From Gordionus sp. m RMFG-2023 (Eukaryota > Nematomorpha > Gordioida > Chordodea > Parachordodidae), in assembly GCF_954871325.1 (NCBI RefSeq), contig NC_088777.1, positions 20,375,366 through 20,439,365 of the forward strand: a stretch of DNA of 64,000 bases, in the 5' to 3' direction. Every line of letters begins with the position of its first letter. Position 1 is the first letter of the stretch. Shown here in pieces: positions 38,601-45,992 of the stretch. The notes below the pieces were generated by a model that searched no databases, was not told the origin of the DNA, and worked only from the letters and a program-made list of their open reading frames with translations. Made by a program: the position numbers and the translations under genes.

Positions 38601-41600
38601 GAATTACTAAAATAAATATAGTAAAAGCACTTTAAATCACAATTTTTTTTAGTTATGCAAAGGAAAATTTAATAAAAAAAAAATTTTTAATAACAAAAGT
38701 CAGTAAGAAATTAATATTCCAGCTTTCACGTGTGTTACCATATTTTTAAGATTTATTATTTTTTTCACCATTTGGTTCTTCTCAATTTTGAATGCTTCAA
38801 GAGTTATTTATCCTAATAGCCAAAATCGTAAAATCCAATTTTTTTTTGTTATTTTATAAATCTTTTAAATAGAATAACTTGTATAATATGAGTTAAAATG
38901 CCAACAAGGCTTAGTAGACTAGTTCTATGTATACATATATATATGTGTAATATTGAATATTTGTAAAAATTATTTATTAGATGAAAAGGGATTGGAAAAA
39001 TACGGCCTATTCTACGGACAACTGAATTGTTCTAATGTTCTAAACCCCATTATACCAACATTAACCACAGATTCTAATTTCGATAATAACCAAAAAAATT
39101 TCACCATTTTATCCAACAATAATATCAATTCTCTCAATAGATCTAACCATAACAAAAAACGGTTATTCAATAATTTAGTAGCGTCCACAAATACCCTAAC
39201 CTTTTTGAGACAGAATAACGAAAATTTACAGAAACATAATATGTTGATGCAACAACAGCAACAAAGATTTAGACCGGTGTCCGGATTTTTGATAGGTTAT
39301 TAATTATGTGATTATTATGAATTGATCAAGTTAAAGAAAATATAAAAATTTTGTAAAGACATCACTATCAGAACATTAGGTGTTATAAATTTTTAATAAA
39401 AGATTGTTAGTTATTGTGCATATTTCACTAATTTTTATATACAATTATCAGTGGTATCGGCAAAAAAGTGGTATTAATATATATCTGATAATATTAAAAT
39501 AATAATATTGAAAAGAGTTGCTTCGCGAGCACCTAATATTTAATAAATTTCTCAAATGTGCACGCTTTTGCTTCTACTTAGCGACGCTATGCCACTGTTT
39601 GAGATGCCATTTTAAATAAAAATTGGTGGTGTAGAAAACGGTATCCTAATAAACATATGCACATGAGAATAATGTTGATTTTAAAATCGGACTGTTTAAA
39701 TCAGGTGGGAATAAAAAAAATATTCAGTTAAAAGTAACGTTAAAGAATATAGGCTAGCCCGTAGCCAGAATTATTTTGACTAAGGAAGGAGAAATCTAAT
39801 TAATCGTTTCACAATTCCCATTCATTAGGCTAAATGGAAAAAAACTATTTTACATCAGAATTAACTAACGCAAAAGGACATTGTTGGAAAAGATTAAAGT
39901 GCTTATTTTTCTTTCATGTAAACCATATTATATTTTTTATAATAAAGGCGAGGGCGACTTAGCCAATCTTCACACCTATGAAGAACCTCATACGTTGAAT
40001 CACAAAATCGATTCTTACGATGAAGCTGCCAAAAACGCTTTAGACTATAGTAAACAAAAAATTACGAATGAAGGAGGCAATCATTATTTTGCGAACCCAC
40101 AACCGACAGAAAATGATGATCCTTTTTTGATTGAGGAAATGAAAAATATGCCCATCATCGATCAGAACTCTATACTTGTCGACAGTCAAGTATTAATCGG
40201 GCGCGGAGGATTTACAAATGTTTACAGAGCTATCATGTGCTTCAAAAACGATGCTTCTACTAATTCAAGTTTTTATAAAAAAATACTATATTCCATTTAT
40301 ATTCAAAATCGATTATGATTTTATTTTTCTTTAAATTCCCTTTTGCCACAATTTCCAGAAATATTAAAATAATTAAAAATTTGATTTGCACATCTTTTTT
40401 AAATTGGAAATATTTTTTTCGTTTCTCCAGCCAAAATAAAAAAAATAAAGGTTGATAAATAAAATAAAAAATTAGCTTGTCATATTTAAATCTAAAAAAA
40501 TTTCTCTTCATCTTATAAAATTTATAACAGCTAAATCTCGAACCAAAAAGAGCCCATCGTCTAAAAAGAGGAAAAAAATCGAAGGGTCATCCCTAGTCCT
40601 AGAAGATTCGAAAATTTGCGAACCTCCCAATGAAAAATACCCACAAAATTCTTCCATTCCATGCAAACGAACCCATCAGGAAGCTCCTAATGAATCGTTA
40701 GTTACCGTAGCAATTAAAAAACTCGAAAACCCAGCAGATAGAATAAAATTTCTTAGAACCGCTACCATGTTGGCTAGATTGAGGAGGCAAAATGGGAAGG
40801 ATAATATTAATATTGTTAAATTTTTTGGAATCATGAATCCCGATGCACTTGACCCCTGCATTTTAATGGAATTTGTCGAGAACGGAACTCTAGAGACTTT
40901 TTTAAAGGTTGGATCGATTAAAGAATTTTTTTATAATATCGAAAGTAGTAAAAAATTGACATTTAGAATTCTTAAACTCATGAAGTTTAAATATTAAAAG
41001 AATGCTTATCTTAATTTTTGTTATTTTAATTTAAAAAATAATAGTATTACACATCATATAATGATAACTAATTCTAAGAATTCATTTCTTATTCATTTTC
41101 TTCATCCCTACACAGTTATGAGGGATTTTCGGTTTAAGGTTGAGTGATTTCATTCCCAGTGATCCCATCATTTATGATTTTTGGTTCTCATTTTTTTGAA
41201 ATTTCTGGTTTTATAAAGGTGACAATCTCTGGATCTCCCAGAACGGTTTTTCAAGCCTTTTTTGGCCACTTTCTAGGTTAAGTTCCGTCTGCTTCTCTCA
41301 GAAACCTGTAGGCCCTGAACATACCAAAAATGATATGTAAATCCAGGTCAGGCATAAAAATTTTAAAAATTAAAACGAGGGATTTTTTAAAAAAATTAAT
41401 ATAAATTAAACCAATTAATCGGTTGGAAAATCATAAAATGAAGTGTTTAATATTTATTTGTGGCTTATATTATTCCCCATCGAAAGAATTTGCCAAATAG
41501 AGTCAAAATAACGAAATTTTAAAAATTCTACACGGGTTTGAAAATGTTTTTATTTCCAAATCCTGGTTGGGTCTAAAATTTTGACCTCTGTAGACTTCTC

Positions 41601-44147
41601 TTCTATCGTGCAAATATTAATCATCAATTTTAATTTAACATGATCAGACATCAGTTATTTCTCCTTAAAATCGAAATTTTCCTTCATATTAATTTTCTTT
41701 CTTATACAATCTTTAAGATAATCATTACTAGCTATTTTTTAATAATAATTAACAAGACCAATATTGAATACAAAAAAATACACTGATTTTAGGCTAAAGA
41801 ATATCAATTAACCCGCCCACAACTCTTATCTATGTGTAAGGACGTTTGTAACGGGATGAAATATCTGTACAAGACTCTTACATATGCAAACTACGATAGC
41901 AACAACCAGAAAGAATGTTTCGTTCACAGGAGACTCAGAGCTGCTGCTATTTTAGTTGACAAGGCTTTGAATTGCAAAATATCGGGCCTTTGCGCCAATA
42001 TTACACATAAGAGCGAACAGAAAATGGATTATGAAATGAAAGGAGATTTCGAAGGGATATATAATACAAATGTTTGACTTTTGATTATTTAATTAAATAC
42101 ATATATATAGATATATACATCTAAAATTTGTTCACAAAAATAGGTTGTCTAAAGTTGCTTATTTATTTTAACAATTAATACCATTAAAAAAAAATGCTAT
42201 TGAATTAATTCACCCAGTTAACTATCAAAATGACCCATGATTTTTTAAATATTAATTTACATCATTTTTAATTGTTAAAGATTAAAAAATAGCATTAATT
42301 AATTGACTTGTGTTGTGATAGCTACTTACATTGCATAAATCGATATTTTGTTTTAAATATGAAAGGGTATTTAACCAGTGAAATTTTTATATATCATATT
42401 TATAACTCATTTATTTTACGCAGTTTGGTAAAATCCCTATAAGATGGACGGCACCCGAAACTTTGAACTCCTCCAACATCGAAATTCTAAATAACAATGA
42501 GCTATTTAATGAAACGACCGATATTTGGAGCTTCGGTGTTTTGTGTTGGGAAATTTTTTCTTTAGGTGATAAACCCTATTGGAGCAATTGGTCTAATAGG
42601 GATGTGATAAAGGCTCTAACAGAAAAACTATATAGGCTGCCACCCCCTATGGTATTATTTTATTTTAATTTTTTTCAAATAAAAGTGTTCAAAAATTTTG
42701 GAAATGCATAAATTTTGATAAAGGGGCTTCTAAAAGATCAATTATATTTTAAAATAAAAAAGAGAGTCAATATTATTTTTAGGTACTATACAATGGAGTT
42801 TATACGGGAATAAGAATATTATAATTTCTTTAATATATGATAATTTTTTAAAAATTGTTTGTTTAAAAAAAATATTATTTGAAGTATTGCCCAGAAATAG
42901 TTCACGAAATAATGTTATACTGTTGGCACAACGACCCCTCGAAGAGACCTACTTTCAAACAATTATTATCTATTTTCCGAAATCTTGAATTAGATGAGGG
43001 TCAGAGCCATATATTGGATGTACCAGCTTTTATAAAGTTTATATTTTAATAATGATTACATTAAAAAAATGCAATACTTTAAGTTTTTACATATTAATAT
43101 GTTTAGATTAGATTCGACCGAGCTATAAATAACTATTATTTCAATGCATTAAAAAGATTTATTAATTTAAGCCAGATATTCAGTTTTAACCTTATAATTT
43201 TGTTTTATAATAAATATTCTTTTATAAGACTTAATAATCTTGATCCTTTCGGTAAACAAGCCTTTTCATCCATCGAGGACTGGTTAAACAGTATCAAGTT
43301 AGGTAGGTATTCGCAACATTTTGAATCCCTCAACCTTCATTCAATTGAGCAACTCCTCAATTTCACCTCAAAATCGCACTCGGCTAATCTGGGAAATCAA
43401 CAAATATATCTAGAAAATTTTCAAAACATTTACGACACTAATAACATACCCAACTCGCTGGGTTCATTGTTGGACGCATTGAATATAACCAATCAAACGC
43501 ATAGAAACAAAATATATATCAGTTTAGAGACGTTGAGATACCCTTACCCACCCCCAAATAGCATAAATTCCTTATTATCTTACGATTCCAATCTCACGCT
43601 ATTACTAGACAATGTCTTATTAATTAATAATCAAAATTCAATCAATTTATCTTCTAGCGGTAACAGTGATCATCCGAATTCCCTAAAGACCGATAAAATC
43701 AAATCTAATATACTTATATCCGAGTTATACCCTAACGAAAATACAAAATATCGAGGAGGCGGTGCCCATATAAATTTAACCATGACACTTAATTCTTCCG
43801 GAAGCAACGATGATTGTAATAAAGAAGAATTTCGTCAAAATGAAATCAAACATGGTACAACACATTTATTAAGGGATCGCAATATGAAAACAAATTTTTT
43901 AACTGAAAAATGTGACAAAACTGTCAAAAGTCCTCAGATAATATCTCAAATTAATCATAATAATAACATAATAAATGCATATCCCAATTATTACGCTAAA
44001 TCTTCCTTACTTTTGATGCCCGAAAATACCGATTCCGCCACGAATAGTCTACAACAAGCTAAATTAACAGTTTTAAGAAATGATAATGCTTTACAAAACC
44101 ACAATCACATTAATAAAAATTTAGTAGCTAATGGATTTTTGGTATAA
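20030..44147 (+). CDS. Eph-like receptor, predicted pseudokinase (16 exons, 5' partial)
   Basis: Single-pass receptor for ephrins at the cell surface. Exons with GT-AG sites and matching phases: 20030-20683, 21098-21551, 32370-32751, 32947-33107, 34001-34254, 34497-34578, 34827-35121, 37555-37745, 38414-38596, 38981-39295, 39948-40268, 40531-40907, 41793-42071, 42424-42651, 42885-43036, 43229-44147, giving about 1,748 residues (usual Eph about 1,000). Order from the first visible residue: ephrin-binding domain 1-240, Cys-rich 240-430, FN3 430-550 and 550-660, helix about 734-760, juxtamembrane to about 1070, kinase-like 1075-1435, SAM about 1455-1545, tail. Kinase core: Gly loop GRGGFTNV, VAIKK kept; alpha-C Glu is Thr (FLRTATML); HRD is HRR; catalytic-loop Asn is Ala (RLRAAAILV); DFG is absent (KISGLCANI); APE kept (WTAPE). 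Catalysis is therefore not expected, as known for vertebrate EPHB6 and EPHA10. The signal-peptide exon was not found. Confidence 0.9.
21098..21551 (+). CDS. Eph-like exon: end of ligand domain and sushi-like Cys-rich part
   Basis: Starts after ATAAAAG with VYILYCP, which continues the AVR of the preceding exon exactly as in other Ephs (VRV.Y..CP). Then VVPAKGVC, GFLCKSDGKW and CLCDPGY match the G-C, C...G.W and C-C-x-GY landmarks of the sushi-like region. The donor GAAA/GTAAAA leaves one base; joined with the next exon it makes an Asn codon giving VCENCPTNTYK, which matches the family's C-x-x-CP-x-x-T(F/Y)K motif. The exon encodes extra residues between GFLC and CLC compared with vertebrate Ephs. 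Confidence 0.88.
23600..24360 (-). pseudogene. degenerate hAT transposase C-terminus
   Basis: Only the dimerisation region (ERLFSFG plus basic residues) is clear. Upstream minus-strand sequence to about 24360 has scattered coding-like words but many stops. It belongs to the surrounding hAT element. Confidence 0.6.
24438..24770. mobile_element. hAT MITE nested in the 23167-25089 element
   Basis: TIRs TAGTGATCTGCA / TGCAGATCTCTA with a near-perfect duplication ATATAAGT / ATATGAGT (7 of 8) at 24430-24437 and 24771-24778. The right subterminal region is rich in GGCCCGA/CCCGACC words. No coding capacity. It must be younger than its hAT host. Confidence 0.85.
25752..25925. mobile_element. small hAT-type MITE
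   Basis: TIRs TAGAAATCTACACGGCCC and, from the right, TAGAGATCAGCATAGCATGC followed by GGCCCG, so the ends are inverted with an indel. The flanks ACATAAAT / ATGTAAAG agree at 5 of 8 positions. The ends resemble those of the MITE at 24438. About 174 bp, no coding capacity. Confidence 0.6.
25926..27991. other. intronic AT-rich sequence without features
   Basis: No exon, RNA gene or resolved element seen. Words such as GGCCCTCCGG and CCGGCCCAGTTACG near 26270-26470 hint at faded GC-rich repeat ends. Confidence 0.35.
27992..29350 (-). mobile_element. old ZMYM-type hAT relic
   Basis: A likely end, CAGTGGTATAGCCAGAATTT followed by GGGGGGTCGGG, begins at 27992. On the minus strand near 29080-28980 the sequence reads GLFSTLKRLKTYEIAPVK then TLLALLNIDKDF, matching the C-terminus of ZMYM-type hAT transposases (ERSFS.LKR.KTYLR...LLNI..D). 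The second end is not resolved, and a MITE (28490-28715) lies inside. Boundaries are therefore tentative. Confidence 0.5.
28490..28715. mobile_element. MITE, TAACAACACTA family, subgroup 2
   Basis: Ends TTATTGTTAAAAAACCCGAT / GGGGTTTTTAACAACACTA, with inner inverted arms containing TCGATTTTT, CGGCCCCGATTAAGATT and AATCTTAATCGGGTCG. Closely related to the copy at 53561-53763. No clear target duplication. Confidence 0.7.
30088..30625. mobile_element. hAT-like MITE, TAGGCCTATTCAAAA family
   Basis: The left end AAAGCCAATTCAAAAAAATC and the right end TATTTGAATAGACCTA are inverted, with flanks TTATTTAA / TTATTTAT (7 of 8). The interior is full of TTCGAATA/CGAATTATT words, as in the outer element at 16790-19325. 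Confidence 0.7.
30626..32369. other. intronic AT-rich sequence without features
   Basis: Nothing resolved on either strand up to the acceptor at 32369. The frame at 32221-32433 ends out of phase with the receptor and is intronic. Confidence 0.4.
32370..32751 (+). CDS. Eph-like exon: EGF-like Cys-rich part and start of FN3-1
   Basis: Reads CPTNTYK, then PCTPCPGNSNSPRPG, NCLCEKGFFRPES, then NCQKPPPKAKDF, the standard Eph transition (C.CP.NS.S....C.C..GY(Y/F)RA....C..PPS.P). FN3-1 follows with VTLTWKTD and IPVTYRVACDICDYNVG. The donor is a consensus GTGAGT; the last codon is completed by the next exon as Gly. Confidence 0.92.
32947..33107 (+). CDS. Eph-like exon: end of FN3-1
   Basis: After AACTAG the frame gives YLPRQNDLNESRVEVINL, aligning with the Eph FVPRQ....RV.I..L strand, then YNFVVYSEN and ASLAITTKNY, the F and G strands. 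The donor ACA/GTAATC leaves one base, completed as Asn by the next exon. Confidence 0.9.
34001..34254 (+). CDS. Eph-like exon: FN3-2
   Basis: Starts after AAAGTTTCAG. SILVKWNHF is the B/C-strand tryptophan motif, SYYYELICSP the C strand and LKPSTEYNLK the F-strand tyrosine corner. The consensus donor GTATGT follows YNLK directly; the frame stays open into the intron to 34317 but that extension has no FN3 similarity, whereas the next exon continues the strand. Confidence 0.88.
34497..34578 (+). CDS. Eph-like exon: last strand of FN3-2
   Basis: An 82-nt exon after AATCAG, reading VRVKAIDSMGKFCEPFYF then KTEPGNLNE. It completes YNLK-VRVKA, the usual Eph F/G strand (Y.V.VRA...G). It is too short to be seen as a free reading frame and was found by phase and homology. 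Confidence 0.85.
34827..35121 (+). CDS. Eph-like exon: stalk and transmembrane helix
   Basis: Encodes an Asn-rich stalk of about 70 residues and then the membrane helix GLIIGGIMILLLTFVCIVA continuing to FTTFFLK, which ends on a basic stop-transfer residue. Typical Ephs have a shorter link between FN3-2 and the helix. The donor AAAAG/GTTTAT leaves AG, completed by C of the next exon. Confidence 0.88.
35122..37554. other. 2.4-kb intron with a possible alternative exon and G-runs
   Basis: Contains G-runs at about 36275-36286 and 36309-36318, a twofold 21-bp repeat of TATAATTGTGTAATTGTATA (36200-36242), and a GC-richer frame at 35421-35630 preceded by a good acceptor (CCTTTTCTTAG). That frame does not match the phase of the helix exon and has no homology, so it is not included in the gene. 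Confidence 0.45.
37555..37745 (+). CDS. Eph-like exon: basic juxtamembrane segment
   Basis: Acceptor TTTAG/C fits the phase left by the helix exon (Ser codon). The product is rich in Asn, Lys and Glu and ends NARKRLKYKKTWKK, a strongly basic stretch. The donor is either at 37736 or 37745; both leave one A and keep the frame into the next exon as Met. No homology to juxtamembrane parts of other Ephs, so the exon is supported by phase, codon composition and position only. Confidence 0.6.
38414..38596 (+). CDS. Eph-like exon: juxtamembrane insert 1
   Basis: Acceptor AACTCAG/TG and donor TAATAA/GTATGA. The product contains PLFPPSFFKPGFG and an Asn/Ser/Gln-rich segment. Base composition is clearly exon-like against its surroundings. 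Phases agree on both sides with the flanking exons. No known domain. Confidence 0.65.
38981..39295 (+). CDS. Eph-like exon: juxtamembrane insert 2 (Asn/Gln-rich)
   Basis: Acceptor TTTATTAG/AT. Begins NEKGLEKYGLFYGQLNC, then an Asn-rich stretch and a short polyglutamine run (MQQQQQRF). The donor ATAG/GTTATT leaves one G, which the next exon completes as Gly. It is not found in other Ephs known to me; low-complexity composition suggests an intrinsically disordered linker. Confidence 0.65.
39948..40268 (+). CDS. Eph-like exon: conserved juxtamembrane and Gly-rich loop
   Basis: HTYEEPHTL matches the conserved Eph juxtamembrane phosphotyrosine motif (TYEDP), followed by EAAKNALDYSKQKI. Then ILVDSQVLIGRGGFTNVYR is the first beta-strand, the Gly-rich loop and the second strand. 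The third loop glycine (GxGxxG) is Thr, which weakens nucleotide binding in typical kinases. The donor TCAA/GTTTTT leaves one A. Confidence 0.88.
40531..40907 (+). CDS. Eph-like exon: kinase insert, VAIK strand and alpha-C
   Basis: The first 55 residues are a basic Ser/Lys-rich insert (KSRTKKSPSSKKRKK) between strands 2 and 3, absent from normal Eph kinases and resembling a nuclear-localisation-type stretch. Then SLVTVAIKKL keeps the strand-3 lysine. In alpha-C, FLRTATML aligns with FLSEASIM of active Ephs, so the Glu that pairs with the lysine is Thr. NIVKFFGI and LMEFVENGTLETFLK are the strand 4-5 hinge region (EFMENGSLDSFL in Ephs). The donor AAG/GTTGGA is in phase 0. Confidence 0.9.
41793..42071 (+). 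CDS. Eph-like exon: catalytic loop lacking catalytic residues
   Basis: LLSMCKDVCNGMKYL is the alpha-E helix (LRGIAAGMKYL). After an insert of about 10 residues, FVHRRLRAAAILV replaces FVHRDLAARNILV: catalytic Asp is Arg and metal-binding Asn is Ala. CKISGLCANI replaces CKVSDFGLSR: the DFG Asp and Phe are gone. Thus three separate catalytic elements are lost in one intact, correctly spliced exon. The activation segment runs on to the donor AAT/GTTTGA. Confidence 0.92.
42424..42651 (+). CDS. Eph-like exon: APE motif and C-lobe
   Basis: FGKIPIRWTAPETL is almost the Eph signature GGKIPIRWTAPEA. Then TDIWSFGVLCWEIFSLGDKP, YWSNWSNRDVIKAL and YRLPPPM match Eph subdomains IX-X (SDVWSYGIVMWEV..GERPYW...DVI..I...YRLPPPM). 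The structural C-lobe is therefore well conserved, in contrast to the active site. The donor is ATG/GTATTA. Confidence 0.93.
42885..43036 (+). CDS. Eph-like exon: end of kinase domain
   Basis: CPEIVHEIMLYCWHNDPSKR then PTFKQLLSIFRNLE is subdomain XI (CP..LH.LML.CW...R..RP.F..I...L..L). The donor choice is uncertain: 43036 (AAA/GTTTAT) gives a hydrophilic link and matches the phase of the SAM exon; 42999 and 43019 are alternatives. Confidence 0.85.
43229..44147 (+). CDS. Eph-like terminal exon: SAM domain and long tail
   Basis: FSSIEDWLNSIKLGRYSQHF is the start of an Eph SAM domain (F.SV.EWL..IKM.RY...F). The end, LDALNITNQTHRNKIYISLE, corresponds to GIT..GHQKKIL.SI. Between them lies an insert of roughly 20 residues at the helix 2-3 region. 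About 200 disordered Asn/Ser-rich residues follow, ending NGFLV and a TAA. FLV-COOH fits a class II PDZ ligand (hydrophobic at positions -2 and 0); many Ephs end in PDZ ligands. The GTATAA at the stop could be a weak donor, but no further exon was seen. Confidence 0.88.
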
Positions 44148-44250
44148 TTCCCCCACCAAAACCACAATTTAAAGCGAAGCAGGATATTTTTTTGTTACAA
44201 AGTCAAATTATCTATTAAATTCCCAGAAAGTAGGAAACTTTAGAGACTAT

Positions 44251-44294
44251 CCGCGGTTCGAAAAAATTTTCCGCGGTTCGAAAAAATTTTCCGG
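44251..44294. repeat. 20-bp tandem repeat, two copies
   Basis: CCGCGGTTCGAAAAAATTTT occurs twice head to tail and is followed by CCGG, about 100 bases after the stop of the Eph-like gene. It is probably in the 3' untranslated region. Its CG content is high for the neighbourhood. Confidence 0.8.
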
Positions 44295-44852
44295 TGCTTA
44301 ACAAAAAATTATTCATATACGTAATTTATCAATTCCTTTCAGATCCCTACTTGTCATTAAGGTTTCCTAATTTTAACAATTGGCCTATAAATTATTTTGA
44401 TACTAAATTCCACCTTTTATGTTCTTTAGATCTCACCCTCTGTCGTCATTTAGGGATTCATTTAAAAGTATAAGAAAACCGTTTATACATTTATTTTTCA
44501 TGCATTTAACATTGATAATAGAGCTTTATATTATAAAAAAATATATTAAAAAATTTGTAATATATGATTTGTATTATGATCATTTTTTAACCAAAATTTA
44601 AATTAAAAATTCTTAGAGTAATTATTTTGCAAAATATTAATATTAACACTTGAGTACATAAATAAATTGTGGGAATACAAAGAAAATAAATTGTATTTAA
44701 AACTTTATTTTTAGTCAACTTGAAATTTATTGATAAAGAAAAATGTTAGATTGCAATATTTTCTATCATAAAATTTAATATTTAAAGATTATTTTGGATA
44801 TAAATAAAATAGGATTATGAGAAAACAAGTGATAAATGTAGATAGATATATT

Positions 44853-45992
44853 CAGGCCCGTGCCGTCTGCATAGACACTTGGGGCACCTGCCCAGCTGTC
44901 TAAATTTGAGGATTTTAAGGGCCGTCAAATATTGTTTCTTGATTGATTTTATTTAAAAAAAAATAATATTTTCAAATAAATTAACCTTAACTAAAATAGT
45001 CTAAGGGGTTATATTTGGCAGATACCCAAATAAGTAAAACAAATTAGATATTTTATTAGTTTTAAGTCAGTTTTTTGAAATCGTTTAGGAGGCATTCTTT
45101 GGATTAGGGTTAGTTTTCCTTTAAGATAAAAATATGTTTACACCATAGTCTTCATTTAATATATAAACTTATGGGTGGATATATTTTAAATTTCTCTCAT
45201 CTAAATTGAGTTATTTTAATTCAAATTCTTAAAAAATGACAAATTAGATTATAAAAAAATACTGTTTTAATGAACTGAATTGTCAGAACGTGCCATATAA
45301 TATTTCATTTCATAGACTATAAAGAGTTTGAGAAATGGTAAGAGGAAACAAATTTGATTCAGGTACTGAGAAGCGAAAAAGAAAAAGCGAGAAACTGAAT
45401 TTATTAATTCTCAAAGAGGGTCTCTTTTAAAACACTTTAAGTAATCGATAATTAACACAGATATGATAGAATTTGTTACTGCTCACTCGATCAAGTGAAG
45501 ATTTCTCTTTTAAAGAACGCTTTCAGCAATTAAAACTTTTCAGGGATCATTTTGGGTCTTTATTGTTATACCTGTATTGGTAAATGCAGTGAAACAGAGC
45601 TGAAAGATTAATTAAATATTTTATTAACGGATCATGCCGACTCGTAAACCTATCTTTAATATCAATAGAAAATAACATTGCATCATTGCTAGATTGTACT
45701 GAGATAATATCCTCTTTTGCAAATAAAAAGGCGAGGGGAATAAATGTTATACGATTACTATTTTTTTAGTTTTTAATGATTATATGATATTGTGACTATG
45801 TACACGGTATATGCACTATATTAATTTTTTTAATGTGCGTTACTCATATTTATAATTAAAATTAAATGAATTTTACTATATTAAATGATTTGGTTTTTGT
45901 CAGAATACGAAAAACTTAGATAAATTGGCGTTTTTAAAAGGCCTCCGAATTGGTTTTTGCCCTGGGCCGCTAAAAGTTTCGGCACGGTGCTA
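44853..45992 (+). mobile_element. decayed ZMYM-type hAT element
   Basis: Left end CAGGCCCGTGCCGTCTGC and, from the right, TAGCACCGTGCCGAAAC; both are followed by a GCCCAG/GGGC block. The flanks GATATATT / AGTATATT agree at 6 of 8 positions. Inside, 45333-45430 reads MVRGNKFDSGTEKRKRKSEK, the typical N-terminus of ZMYM-like hAT transposases (SGAxKRKRK), then the frame ends. A related left end is at about 52610. Confidence 0.7.
45333..45430 (+). pseudogene. N-terminal fragment of a ZMYM-type hAT transposase
   Basis: About 32 residues: FDSGTEKRKRK plus SEKLNLLILKEGLF. The basic SG-x-x-KRKRK motif followed by a K/L-rich helix is characteristic of this transposase group. The rest of the gene is not readable. 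Confidence 0.55.

Noticed and set aside
40260-40511. Minus-strand open frame within the Eph-like gene
   Set aside because: Lies across an AT-rich intron; low-complexity Phe/Lys-rich translation without features.
20030-44147. Eph-like locus as a decaying pseudogene
   Set aside because: All sixteen exons keep frame, phases and splice sites, and cysteines and C-lobe motifs are conserved; the losses are confined to catalytic residues, which fits a kept pseudokinase.
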